From Polytrichum commune (lineage: Eukaryota > Streptophyta > Polytrichopsida > Polytrichales > Polytrichaceae): 64,000 nt of DNA. The translations under genes and the position numbers were made by a program. The notes beneath the pieces were generated by a model. It searched no databases, was not told where the DNA came from, and was given only the letters and a program-made list of their open reading frames with translations. Positions 47,072-58,500 of the stretch are shown here, piece by piece. Where the stretch lies: positions 30,615,501 through 30,679,500 of the forward strand of contig OX485805.1 of the NCBI GenBank assembly GCA_950295325.1. Reading direction: 5' to 3'. Position 1 is the first letter of the stretch. Every line of letters starts with the position of its first letter.

Positions 47072-47885
47072 GAGAACCAACTACTAGTGACAAATGAGTT
47101 GCTTGAGTTTGAGAAATAACCAGTTGAAGTTCAAGATTTCATGATATTACCAATCACTTTAGTGGAATTTATGGAATATACCTTGATTTAACAAAGAAAA
47201 GCCAAAAGATGTCAACATGTAATTGGTTGGACTTGGAAACACTAGGATATCTATTGATTATGCTCAAAAATCTCCCTGGACATTGGCGGAGTTGTTGGAA
47301 GTGCTTTCATGTTAAATAGAGTAGAGGGGCGTATTCTCGATAATAACCTTGTCAAGAATCTATAGGGTGCCATACTTTCAATTTAGTTGGGATTAAATTT
47401 TGATTAGGTTGGAACCAATAGTGCCATGATACATGTCTTAGGTTTGAGTGCTAAAGTAAGGAGGAATGAGCAGTTATGGCAAACTCTAGACATTGGTAAT
47501 ATGTTCGAGCCGGCTTTTGGCTTCAAAAAGTCATAGTAATTACAATCTAAGGAATAAAAATACCAAGTTTTTGTAGTCCTCCTGATTTTTATCCTCCTAC
47601 ATGGGGAAATTTTGCACCTCCTTATACTTCTCTAGATCTAGTGCATAATCTCTTAAGTGTTCGGTTATGGGTAGTGTCCAGGGAGATTTTTGGACTTAAT
47701 TGGATGAATTCCTAGTGTTTCCAAGTCTGACAAGTTATATATTGACATCTTTTGGTTTTCTTTACTAAATTGAGGTATATTCCATATATTCCACTTAAAT
47801 GATGGGTAAATTTCCTGAAGTCTTGGACTTGAACTGGTTATTTCTCAAGCTCAACCAGTTTGTCTGTCACTAGCAACCAATTCTC
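47072..47885. mobile_element. Element with ~215-bp terminal inverted repeats
   Basis: Bases 47072-47286 align with the reverse complement of 47672-47885. Both arms carry repeat B: GTTTCCAAGTC, the TCTTGGACTTGAACTGGTTA box, and the CACTAG end. The middle (~385 bp) has no transposase frame. Copies of single arms elsewhere (15725, 42700) suggest that arms persist after loss of the rest. Long inverted arms recall MULE or foldback elements; no target duplication was identified. Confidence 0.6.
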
Positions 47886-47889
47886 TTAG

Positions 47890-48460
47890 TTCATTGTCAT
47901 GGGCGCCTCTACTCCAACTTAGGGTGAGTTTCCATCTCGGCCACTTGCCCACTAGATTCTAGAAAATAGTGCGTCGGAGGTGTTCGCATGTACTTAAGTG
48001 CAAGCTACCATCCAACCACATTGAAGACCAATTTTAGAAGGGAGAGGAGGTTAGTAGGTGGGCCAAGATTTGAGAAGATGGGGGTAGCTAGTTCGCATAT
48101 ACGAACCTTACCCCACTAAATTCCCCCATGATTTTGAAGAGTTGAATAAATTGAATATCAAATTTCAATATGATATGGTTGATGTCACAACTATTAGTGC
48201 AACCATCAATATTGCTATTTCAACTTTATCGGGTTTCGTCGTACAAGTAAGGATTTGAGAAAATTCTTGAGAGAATCTGTAGGAAATCTTCAATTGAGTT
48301 ATGAAAACAATATTGGAGATCGTATTATTCATGCATTGGCAACAAATGGGCCCAATGAACTACAACAATGCATTATTGGGTGCATCTTATGTGCAAAGAG
48401 TTGTTCATACTTTGAATGATCATTTCTAGACCTTCTAGTATTCAATGCACCCAAACTTTT
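47890..48460. other. Non-coding stretch, possible upstream part of the hAT fossil
   Basis: Broken frames on the plus strand from about 48180 have a coding feel, but no domain can be assigned. Confidence 0.3.
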
Positions 48461-48464
48461 TAGC

Positions 48465-48930
48465 CCTTGTAATTATCCAAGTGATGATAGTGACCAAATC
48501 ACAAATGCCAAAGTTTGGCTCGAAAAGATATTGTTGAAGTTTCAATACACTAAAGAAGAAAGTGACATATGTAAGGAAGAACTCTTGGAATTTACGTAAA
48601 CACTTTGACATGAGTGTGAGACCAAAACGATATTTGAGGCTTGGCACATATGTGGTAGCAATTTGGAATGACACACAAATTGGCCTAAACTTATGCAACT
48701 TTGGTGAAAAAAAATTATACTCATTCCATCAAGTATAGCTATTTGTAAGTGAGGATTTTCCAAACAAAATGCAATCAAAAACCAATTGCGCAATAGGTTG
48801 AACTTGAAGACCCTTGATGCTCTTATGCGGGACACTCTTTGTGGGCTTGAAATGGATGCAATGGATTGGGCTAGCATCTTCAACATTTGGAGAAACATGC
48901 GAGACCGAAGGATACTTATGTTCGATTGAT
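48465..48930 (+). pseudogene. hAT-family transposase remnant (C-terminal dimerisation region)
   Basis: After allowing frameshifts, the plus strand reads a WPKLMQL box (~48680), a serine/isoleucine-rich box with a C-x-R/G-F-S core (~48740-48770), then RNRLNLKTLDALMR (~48800) and WASIFNIWRNMRDRR (~48870). This order is typical of hAT C-terminal dimerisation domains: a tryptophan-containing box, CERxFS, RNRL, then a WxxxxxRR end. Several stops and at least two frame changes disable it. Confidence 0.55.
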
Positions 48931-49039
48931 AGTTTTTTTTTTGGTTACAAAAAAAGATTGTATTTTGATATTCCAAAATATTAGTTTTTCTAAAATACTA
49001 TGTAACCCAAAATTGAGGTGACATTTAGAATAAAATGTA

Positions 49040-49225
49040 TATGTCAATTGACATTCATTTTTGTTTTTGAAAGCGTCACGACTCACGTGACAAAAGGGAT
49101 TTGAAGTTGAACGTGACTCAAATGAAATTTGTCAAATATGCATACTGGTTGAAAATTCTCTGGGTTAGCTTTCCATCACTTGTCAAGCTTTTTTGTCATT
49201 GTAATGTCACAATGACACATACATG
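49040..49225 (+). repeat. Repeat D copy 1
   Basis: Matches 53385-53580 in order: GTCAATTGAC, a TACTGGTTG/CACTGGTGG box, CTCTGGG, CCATCA..TTGTC, and the CATTGT..ATGTCACAATGACAC end. A 57-bp piece of the same end recurs at 49737-49796 on the far side of the MITE. Confidence 0.6.
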
Positions 49226-49228
49226 TAA
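49226..49228. repeat. Target-site duplication TAA (left)
   Basis: TAA precedes the MITE and is repeated at 49729-49731. Confidence 0.8.
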
Positions 49229-49728
49229 GGGGCGGTTTACACTATGGACCATGAAGTCGTCCCACGGCCGTCTAAGCGATGTGATTGGACGTTGAAGTCG
49301 TCCCGGGACGACTTGGGTTTACACCAAGGAAAAAATGGCAGAGTGACCACAAAGCTAGGTTGAGGTCCACAAATTTGTTTTTTTAAGCCTACTCTATCCA
49401 CTGCCATGGTCCAACGGGTTTTCCTTTGGGACAAGCAAAAGAGGTGGTCTAGGAAAAATAGCAAGGGCCCATGTTAGAAAAATGCCGTTTAAATGATTTT
49501 TTTGGATTTTTTTAATGATTTTTTTTCCAACTTAGTTAATGACTCCACTTTTTGGTGCATGGTCATTCTTCATGGTCCACATTCGGTTTACACCTAGTGA
49601 AGGGCCCATGAACCATGAAAACTAATATTTTAGTAACTCGGACCATGGAAGTCGTCCCATGAAGTCGTCCCACGCAAAATAGGCCTCTTACGTGGGACGA
49701 CTTCATGGTCCATAGTGTAAACCGCCCC
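49229..49728. mobile_element. Harbinger/Tourist-type MITE, 500 bp, perfect 38-bp termini
   Basis: Bases 49229-49266 are the exact reverse complement of 49691-49728. The end starts GGGGCGGTTTACACTATGGA. A TAA duplication on both sides and G-rich ends point to the PIF/Harbinger superfamily. The inside holds further copies of the GAAGTCGTCCC phrase in both orientations (49290-49310, 49640-49680) but no transposase. Undecayed ends suggest recent movement. It sits between two pieces of repeat D. Confidence 0.88.
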
Positions 49729-49736
49729 TAAGTCTG

Positions 49737-49796
49737 CCTTCCATCATTTGTCAGGCTTTTTTTTTGCCATTGTGATGTCACAATGACACATACCTT
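49737..49796 (+). repeat. Repeat D end piece, right of the MITE
   Basis: About 57 bp matching 49169-49225 in direct orientation (CTTCCATCA..TTGTC..GC..TTTTT then ATGTCACAATGACACATAC). Confidence 0.6.
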
Positions 49797-49846
49797 TCAG
49801 TTGAGGATTAGGTATCTAGTAAAAGTCTGTAGACTCTATACCAATA

Positions 49847-50675
49847 CAGTCCACCCTCTATAAATGTTACACCTATAAGTGTTAACCCTCTCTAAATGTT
49901 AACTTTCTTCTGCTCCCCACATATTGCACACTACAAATGTTAAACGTGTTAACTGTTAACAAAATGGTACTCCCTTCTTTGTAAATTTCACTCTATAAAT
50001 GTTAACGAATGAAATACAACCATAATATGGATGATAAAAACTACACATCCAGTTACATTCCTCTCTCTCTCACCATGCATTAGACTAAGTTTGGCTACTA
50101 ATAGTTCTAGTGATGGAAGTTCAAGAATGGAGGCACAAGAGTATGTGCAATACAAATTAGACTTTGATTTGAACAATCCATATGAGGTCACCGAAGAGGA
50201 TGTATGGGATGTTTTAGGCTCTATTGGTGGGACTTCTAATGTCTCAGATGATGATTGTGAGGGAGAGGAGTGTGAGGTGGAACCCATTCCATCTTATAGT
50301 GACTTGCAATCTAGTTGTGGTACCATTAGAAGGTACATGGAATCACGTTCATGTGATGTGTCCAAGTATGTGGGTTTGTTGGTGCAGATTGAGAAATATT
50401 TGCAAGTTGTGCATGCAGATGAATCTCACCAAAGAACCATTGATTTATACTTCACCCGTGATTTGTAAACTTAATATTGAATAAAGTTTTGATTGGGTTT
50501 GCAATTTTATGAATGGTATTCTCTCACAAGGACTCTTCACAATTGCTTATATTTATAAATGTTAAGATTTGTATATTGCTCAAAAAAGTAATTTTATAAT
50601 TGTTAATTGTTAACACCTCTATAAATGTTAACTTTGATCCACTCCCGAGGGTTAACATTTATAGAGGGTAGACTG
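49847..50675 (+). mobile_element. pogo/Lemi-like (Tc1/mariner group) element, internally deleted, 829 bp
   Basis: The left end CAGTCCACCCTCTATAAATG is mirrored at the right (50650-50675) with one mismatch over about 26 bp. Both ends are flanked by TA (49845-49846 and 50676-50677). CAGT starts and a CCTCTATAAA core are characteristic of plant pogo-like elements. Motifs of the type TAAATGTTAAC are repeated inside both ends. The element keeps only the last part of a transposase (50031-50468), so it is probably non-autonomous. Confidence 0.85.
50031..50468 (+). CDS. C-terminal piece of a pogo/Tigger-like transposase (145 aa)
   Basis: The open frame lies entirely between the termini of the pogo-like element. 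It has an acidic middle (residues ~50-90, with EEDVWDVLG and DDDCEGEECE) and a C-terminal tail with IRRYMESR, IEKYLQ and HQRTIDLYF. Such tails, with a short amphipathic region and a final Q-x-T-I-x-x-(Y/F)-F, are common at the C-terminus of pogo/Tigger and CENP-B-related transposases. The DNA-binding and DDE catalytic parts are missing, so it cannot transpose by itself. The ATG at 50031 may not be a native start, because the remaining N-terminal part is deleted. Confidence 0.6.
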   Translation: MIKTTHPVTFLSLSPCIRLSLATNSSSDGSSRMEAQEYVQYKLDFDLNNPYEVTEEDVWDVLGSIGGTSNVSDDDCEGEECEVEPIPSYSDLQSSCGTIRRYMESRSCDVSKYVGLLVQIEKYLQVVHADESHQRTIDLYFTRDL

Positions 50676-50677
50676 TA

Positions 50678-52118
50678 TGTGGAATGAGGTGCTCCTCCAA
50701 CACGGGTGACATGAATCATGAGCAAAAGTGCTCTTTGTGCTAGACCCTTGGCAAACACTAAATTCCCTCTGCATGTGGGCGAGCGGCTCACATGGAAACT
50801 CACCCTTAGGCTACTGATTGAAGCTCATCTTACTCACTACATTGTCGGAGGCAACGATCAACATGCTGACGTTCCACTCTCCCAACCATTGGTTGCATCA
50901 CACATCGCCAACTACACAACATAGGAGATTTCCTCATGCTAGACATTAAAAACACCCTTATCGAGCTCTGGCCGCCTAAGAATCCGCTGCCCTTGGTCCA
51001 TGAGTCAGTGCCCGTACCAAAATAAATTGGTCATGCCCATGTTGTTGCCCGTAGCTTGCTTGACCGGACGAAACTATGGACGGAGTTGGCTCCAATGACA
51101 TTGGTCACCTTTTGAGCCGCGGATCTTCCTTGGACATTGGTAATATTTTTTGCTCCCATTTCCTCAGTTCTGCACCACATCTATTAATGTATTATGCAAA
51201 CAAGATCTACTTGACGCAACCCTTGCAAACTCCCCTTAGCTTATCTTACGTTTTGCAACTCTAGCAAGTGTCACAAACGCTAACCTTGCACATCCCACAC
51301 ACATGCATTGTTAGCTCCCCATACCAACCTCCAAGCTAATAGTTTGTTACCAAAACCTCCTATACATGCATTCCGGACTCTTCCCTTAGTAGGTAGCTAA
51401 TGATTAGGTGCGGACTTCCATTCATGTTCATCCAATCTTGAGTTAATCATCGTATTGCCGGAGCAATACTACCACAATCCAAAGCATATTTGGCAACTTT
51501 GCCCCCACGTTGGGCCAACATCCATGGAGGCCGTGCTATTCAGCAACTGGCAGGGTCGGTTGGAAAGCCGCCTCCCCATATAAGCCTTTAAGACTTTGCG
51601 CATGGTCCCCACCCCACTGTCAAGTAACCTTTTGTCTCTTTCCTAAGAGTTGGGGCCATGTAGACATTATCCTTTAGCCGTTGGGGCTGGAGCCCCCCAA
51701 AAGCTTCAAACCTCCATAACTTTGTTGTCTGATCTCCGATTCTATCAAACGACCAATCCATTGACATTTATGCTTTGCATAACTGCCGATAGACTCCTTC
51801 ACTTGCCCCATTTGGGCAAGTATTGCGGGAGTTATGGTTGTCCTAACCTCGACAGTCTTGGGCGCCACTCATGGGTCATTGCTGTCCCATCAGAGCGCCC
51901 CCTTGAGTGCTGAATGATGTTCCTAGGCAACGCCCCACTCAAATTGCCACATCTCCTAGCGCACACCTCTGATTGGGAAGTTCTTAAGCATTCTAGAATC
52001 TGGATGCTACCCAATACTCATGGTCTTATCCTTGTGACTCCTAGTCTCTGTGGGTGGGAGGCATTCTCAATGCCCGAGGCTTTTACCCATGCTAGGATCA
52101 TTTAGGCCCTCTCACATA
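50678..52118 (+). repeat. Possible solo-like LTR followed by primer-binding-like site
   Basis: A ~1440-bp stretch starts TGTGGAATGAGG next to the pogo-like element, ends ...CTCTCACA, and is followed by TGGCGCC at 52119-52125, the first bases of primer sites seen in many plant LTR elements. A TATA-like CATATAAGCC lies at 51577-51586. No second copy and no gag-pol were found. The call rests on this arrangement only. Confidence 0.25.
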
Positions 52119-52129
52119 TGGCGCCAAAA

Positions 52130-53380
52130 GTCCCGGGTGTCATTCCGGGGTCCCTCTTGTGCCCATGGTGTTGTGGGCATTCTTCATGGAGAGGTGCGTG
52201 ATATTACTAATGTGTTATGCAAATGAGATATGCTAATGTGTTATGCACCGAAATACGTGAAATATGTTATATCACAATTATGATTCAAATTTGTTTTATC
52301 CACCAGTTCCAGATCCAAAAATGTGCTATACAATATAATTAACGGATTCAAACTTGTTAGTGCGCACAACTATTTTATACAAATAATGCTTGTAATCAAG
52401 TGGTCTTCCTCTCTAAGTATGCGATGTCAAGATTCTATAACTCAGTGCAGACACCCTCTTATTTTGTGCTTACACTCACATAATTTGTAGGTTATGCATG
52501 AGTATATTTCTGATCGTATTTAATTCGATTATTTGCTAGTAGTTGATGTGGTGTTAGAAACTTTGTTATGTCTGTTATGTTGATTCATTACAATCTACCG
52601 TTTATATTAATGTAGACCTATGATTGTTATGCACCCATTCGACTAGATCATCACTGATGAGTTTTGTGAGTCTCTAATCGGTTGGTTAATCCAATTAGTT
52701 TAAAAATACAAACTTGTTGATCTATTAACATATGTCTACATGCACATAACACATTGATATGTTGTAGTTTACGCAAAACACTTCCAATTCTTATAACATG
52801 AGCACGCATTCTAGCCGCTAGTCCTCTATGGTGTTCCATCATACTAGAATCCCCATGAGTGGCTAAAGCTACTTGGTTGAGAGGCATGCAATACATTTTC
52901 TCCAATAGTCTAGTGACAACCTCATACATAGATTTTGATGTACCATCTGCATTATGCAAAGTCTACCTCAAATCATCCCAGTGTCAAGCTGAGACGCCTT
53001 AGAATTAGCCCAAAGCATCACTCTTCGAGATCCGTTGGGGCAAATTGTTCATTCACATACCCGTACAAAACAATCGTGGAAATACATTTGCAATAGACCA
53101 GGGACAATGGTCTTGTCGGCCTTGTACTTAGCCTCCACCACCTCTCTTGTCACCGTCTCAGCTATAGAGCCTTCCCAGTTACAAAGGAAATTACAAGAAC
53201 AAGGCTAAACTGAAGTATGTAAGTGAGTGTAGAAAGTTCTCCTACTGTTATGGGTTATGTTCTCTCAATACTTGAGCTACAATTTATAATACTTAAGTTG
53301 CCTAGTAATACGTGTCGTTTCAATTTCTAGCTTGTCGATTGACTTGTGTTTTTTTTCCTTCACAAGTCACAATGTGTGTC
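52130..53380. other. Non-coding stretch
   Basis: No gene or repeat partner recognised. Confidence 0.3.
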
Positions 53381-53384
53381 AAAT

Positions 53385-53580
53385 TCTAAATTGTGTGTGT
53401 CAATTGACGTGCATTTTTTTGAGTGCGAGATTTTGTGTGTCAAAAGTGAAAAAGTTACAAAAACTTTGTCGGTCATACACACTGGTGGTGAGTTGTGGCC
53501 CTTCTCTGGGCCAGCCTTCCATCATTTGTTGGGCTTTTTTTTGTCATTGTTATGTGGCAATGACACAAAAGTGCAAAAGT
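53385..53580 (+). repeat. Repeat D copy 2
   Basis: Direct partner of 49040-49225. The CTGGG..CCATCATTTGTTGGGC and ATGTGGCAATGACAC blocks are conserved. Confidence 0.6.
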
Positions 53581-53679
53581 GAAAGGGCAAAGTGCTCTTT
53601 GCGTGATTCTAAATGTATTCAACACTCATTTGAGGCAAATAAGCATGATTAAGTGCAAGTAAGCACATTAAACCTAATT

Positions 53680-54260
53680 AAGCACAATGAAGCCTAAACA
53701 AGTGTAATTAAGCACAAATATTAATTCTCTATGAATTTATATCATAATTAATTCAAGTAAGAATATTGTTAAATTTATTAGGCCTGATTACATACAATCA
53801 TGCTTGGTTAATTTGAATGCGTATGAATACTTGTGAAAGTAGAAGTCATTACCTAAATTATTATAAAATATACATACTAAATCAATACACTAATTCAAGT
53901 TTCACTTTAGTATGACAAAAACACTTTCAAATGGTAAGTCACAAAAATTATAACCTCAATGTTAATGAGGATTTTGTAATGTTTTTGATCCCCAAGTCAC
54001 TTACATGTTTTATTGATGATTTCACTTCTGGAATGAAGTTCCAATCAATTTTTTATTTACTAATTGAAATATATATATATATGTGTCTTGAAGGTGAAGT
54101 GCACTCAATATGGGATTTGTGAATTAGTGGCCTTTAAAAATGCAAGAGAAATATTTATTTCAAAGTTGGGCAGGAGCGGGTAGTAGTCTTCGGTCGGGTC
54201 TAGAAAATCTCAAAAAACAAACTTTGGGGGTAGCCTCTCCCCTACAAGTTCGTAGATGTA
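53680..54260 (+). repeat. Dispersed repeat E, copy 2 (inverted relative to 31.8 kb)
   Basis: Contains GAAGGTGAAGTGCACTCAAT, CACAAAAATTATAACCTCAA and TCGGTCGGGTC, the mirror of copy 1. The right end, from about 54170, is GC-richer. Confidence 0.65.
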
Positions 54261-54264
54261 CTTT

Positions 54265-55503
54265 GCGTTTGCATTTAAGCAGGTCGGACTCCGATCGGAG
54301 GGCCGAGATTTGGCTGCTGGTGGAAGTGGCAGATGAGCATTGATTGATGTGCACCCAACGCTTCTTCATCCGATCTCTCAGGCCCTTCGACACTGGGTTG
54401 GGTTTCACGATTCGGTGAAATTTTCCTGCAAGCTTTCGGGATTTTTTATGTTTGGAATTGAAGCTTGGAGAGCTGCGGGAATGTTGTGCCATAAATTTGA
54501 TCCGGTGATGATTGGACGAGGTGGTGGCCACATCTCTGTGGGCATTCAATCAGGTGTTGATGAGCTTGAAGCAAATTTGCACATTGTTACAATTTTTCTG
54601 TTTTGTTTGGGAAGGTTTTGGTTATCGGTTGTGCATGCGGAGGCTAGTGATGGAACGTTTGCTGTCTGAGCGTTGGTGTGAGGAGTGGGAAGGTTTTTTG
54701 GGGGAGTGATGGGATGATATGGACTTGGATCGCATGTCAGGTTCAATGTGACCACACATTTGATGGAGTTTCAGATGTAAAATCGAAACTTCTTCCTGGA
54801 CCTAGTCATCTTGCATTGATTCGAGATAGAGCTTGAATTTCATGCTAGTATCCTGCAACAGATTGGTTCCTATGGCATTCAGCCATTTTCGAGTAGTTTT
54901 GTTGATAATTGCCATGCCGGGGTCGAGGTTTCACTTCATCGCTTTCTCGGGTAATCGCCTCTAATGATTTGAGTGGAACAGATCCGTTTTTGTATCTCTT
55001 CGCGTCATTCGTGTGGTTTTATTTATCTGTGGAGGAGCTCGAAGATTTGCATCTCTTAGTTTCATCGCAGAGTCGGGCTTGGCCTGGTAATAGGAGTGCA
55101 CCTGCTCCGCGTCTCTTCAGCTCCCCGAGCTGGACCGGAAAAGGTTGTTGTAATCGAATTGGGGTCCAGATCATGTGACCTTCTGTTTCGGCAATAGCAA
55201 CCGCTACATGTCGACATAGTTCTTAACGTCTCACGGTTACATATTTGACGAGTGAACAGAGGTCTGCGTGTTGTGCAATAGAATATAATTCATGCACAAG
55301 TTTAATATTAGTTTTGTAATTTATTTCTATATTCCTGGATTGACGTCTTGGATTTGATCTAGCGCTTCAACTGAAGAGCTGAAATTTGAGAGCCCTTCAA
55401 AATGAAACTCATATGAGGGCTTCAATCTTGAACACTGTTCTGCTGTTTCTGTTTCTGTCAATAAGTTCGCAGACAGAAAGGATGTGGTGGATCCTGGTGC
55501 ATC
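54265..55503. other. Upstream region of CCD1
   Basis: Composition is intermediate and frames of 60-130 aa overlap on both strands without domains. It should hold the CCD1 promoter and 5' UTR. TGACGTC, an ACGT-core motif, occurs at 55342-55348. No clear TATA box was fixed and the transcription start is unknown. Confidence 0.35.
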
Positions 55504-58500
55504 ATGGGGACTCTGCAGAGACCAGAGTGGGAGGCATTGCTGAAGAAAACCTACAAGCCCAAGAGCTCGAATGGGTTGGCAAGTGTGACCACGGGCTTGG
55601 CGGCCAAGTTTTGCGACGTTCTGGAGAGGGCCATCTTGTGGTACTTCGATGACAATAGCAGCAAGAAGGACATTTACTGGCTCAAGGGCAACTATGGCCC
55701 GGTTCCGGAGATGGCCCCGGCCGCTGACCTCCCCGTTTCTGGCGTCATTCCTGTAAGGCTAATTGTTTGATTTGTGCGCCATTCCTGGAATGTGACTTCG
55801 AGATTCGGTGCTTGCAAATTGGTGGGCAATGTGAAACTTGTGGGTGGGATGATGGGTATGGATTGCGGTGTGTTCAATTCAAGTGGTCTATTAGAATTCA
55901 GACGGATTTCATCAGGAAGAGGTTATGCCGGCCCTTCACCTGAAAGATTCGCAGGATGAATCACATACTGTTCTCCCTCTTTAGTATGACACGTTTGGGA
56001 AACACAAAAAAAGTCTTATTATCCAGGTGTCGTCTTCTCATTAATATGACAAATGGTGTAAAGTTGTCGTATTATTGACGGAATACAAAAATATAAGTAT
56101 TATGAGCTTAAATATATATACAATGAGTTTAAGCAATATAGATGGTATGAAATAATAACTCATAACTCCAAACAAATACAAATATTCTCAAGAACTTTTG
56201 AAATAGAAGTCCTAAGATCTTTGGTGTTACCTACTGTCATCTTATCTAACTTCCCTACTAACTTTTGAAAATTGATAATTTCATTAACACCAAAATATAA
56301 AGAGTTCTTTTATAAGAAACTAGACAATTTTGATGCATTACCTTTAGCATCAAGATACTATATCACAAGTGTACAAACCAACATAAGCCAAGAGGTCACA
56401 AGATATCTTGAGAATGTGATATCTGGAATCTCCGTTATGTCATATTCAAGAGGTAGTTAATGCTAAAATTCTTTTCATCTATGTTATGTACATCTAAAAT
56501 ACATCCATTTCACTTGAGAACTACTTAAGTAATTCAAAAGAAATCGGATTACATGCTCAAGATATGCTAATCATTCTAGGCGCAATAGTCAACATGGTTG
56601 AGTGGAACCTATATGACCACTTAATGAGCCGAGAATCTTCACTTTGATAATGAATGAAACCTTCAAATGAGCTCCAAAAATTACTAGGCAAATGACTATG
56701 GGCTCAATTTGGATTTACTAATCATCTTGTAGTGATTGAGTGTTCCATATCCTACAAGAAGTGGGTGCAAAGAGAAAACCTATCCGTCTAAGACACTTCT
56801 ACCTTATGTTACTAGATGGATTTGCTTGAATTGAATGTATGTTTCATTCTAAGAAACTTTCAGGTGGAGGGCACAATCTCTTCCTGATGAATCCCTGGAT
56901 TCTAATAAATCAACAGAAAACACATAAATGGAACACACCGCAATCCATACCCATCACTCCACCCACAAATTTCAAAATTCAAATTGGTGGTCATCCACCA
57001 GGAAAAGATTCTGCACATCATTTAGAAAAACTTTGTCAACAATCTATTACGTTAAACCACATGACATGTTCTAAGTTAGGTGGATACACTTGAAGTGAAT
57101 ACAATCTAACCTTGTTAATACGACAATCGTTTATACGACAGCCTTGATGTTACGACACATTTTTGCAAGAAAAAACTTTACGGTGGGATATTCTCTATGA
57201 GTACGTACGGTACGTATATTCTTTACGGTTTGATTTATCCGTACGGTTGGATATTCTCTATGAGATTTTCCACTTTTGAAAACATCATCATTAAACAAAC
57301 CTTGCACACTCCCCCAAATAAGTTGTCTTTTTTCAAAAAGAACCTCCAGTTGTGTGCTTAGGGGGTAGTGCCACCAAGCTTGAGAGCACAATGTGGTCTC
57401 GAATAACATTAGGGTTTAAGGAATGGCTATTGGGTGGACATGGCTATCGTCCAATACCTAACCGATGAGTACTTCTTGCTACAGTGCTTGGGGAAGTCCA
57501 ATTTAGGCGATCATGAAGCATTTTGAATCCCAAATACCACATGGCAACTGACAAGTTTGTCAACTTCTGGTTGTTGGCAGGATTGCTTAAATGGAGAGTT
57601 TGTGCGAGTTGGTCCAAACCCAAAGTTTGCACCCATCGCTTCATACCATTGGTGAGATTTCTTGGCCATTTCATGTAAGGTACATGTGGGTCTTATGTGG
57701 TCACTCATCTTGATTGGATGCCTATATTTAAGTGGTACATGGCAAGGTTTTCAGTAAAAAATGGATATCAGAAAGACATGTCTTATGATGAGATTGGACT
57801 ATGTGCTCAAAACATGGTCACTGTTCTAGGTTGGATATTGAACTTGATTCGGAAGGCCTATGATATCACTTAAAGAGAAAGAGACTCCTCAATTTGACCC
57901 CTGATAATTTTTACATTTCAACTCCGTTTGTGAAACCTGAAATGGTGGTCTTCATTATTTACAAAATTGCTAACCGGATGAGACAATACCCATTCCAATC
58001 CAATGGCTGAAATTGGTTGTGGAGTTCAAAGTGCCTACAACAGGGCTTATCTACCTGTGCTCTTTGATGTTGCTTCTCTGGTTCACTGAAATAGGTCAAG
58101 TTTAGTGTAGTAGCTTAGAGTGAACCAACATCAAATACGACACTGATGAGGATGTGTGTAACTTTTTTGCAGGTTTGATGGAGATGGGTGCGTGACAGAT
58201 CTCTTCCTTTTGTTTGTCCTTCAATTTCCATATTAAAGTCCTATGCAGCTACGTCCTGCAAGTTAGAAAAATCATAGATCAGGTCAGGATCAGTTTCTAA
58301 GCGAATCCCCAATTTGGACAACATTATAATCTCATGGCAAGGTAGGAAGCTGATAATTTTTCTGCCACAGAATGCTCCATGGATTAAGAATGAAGGATGG
58401 AAAAGCCACTTATGTGGCACGGTATGTGCGGACCAGCAGAATACAACAAGAGGAGAGGTTCGGCAGATCAATGTTTGTCAAGGTACTTCAATTCCTTTGA

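Noticed and set aside
57444-57708. Minus-strand frames over 57.4-57.7 kb
   Set aside because: They are the antisense of CCD1 exon 2, which reads [12 protein letters not shown] on the plus strand.
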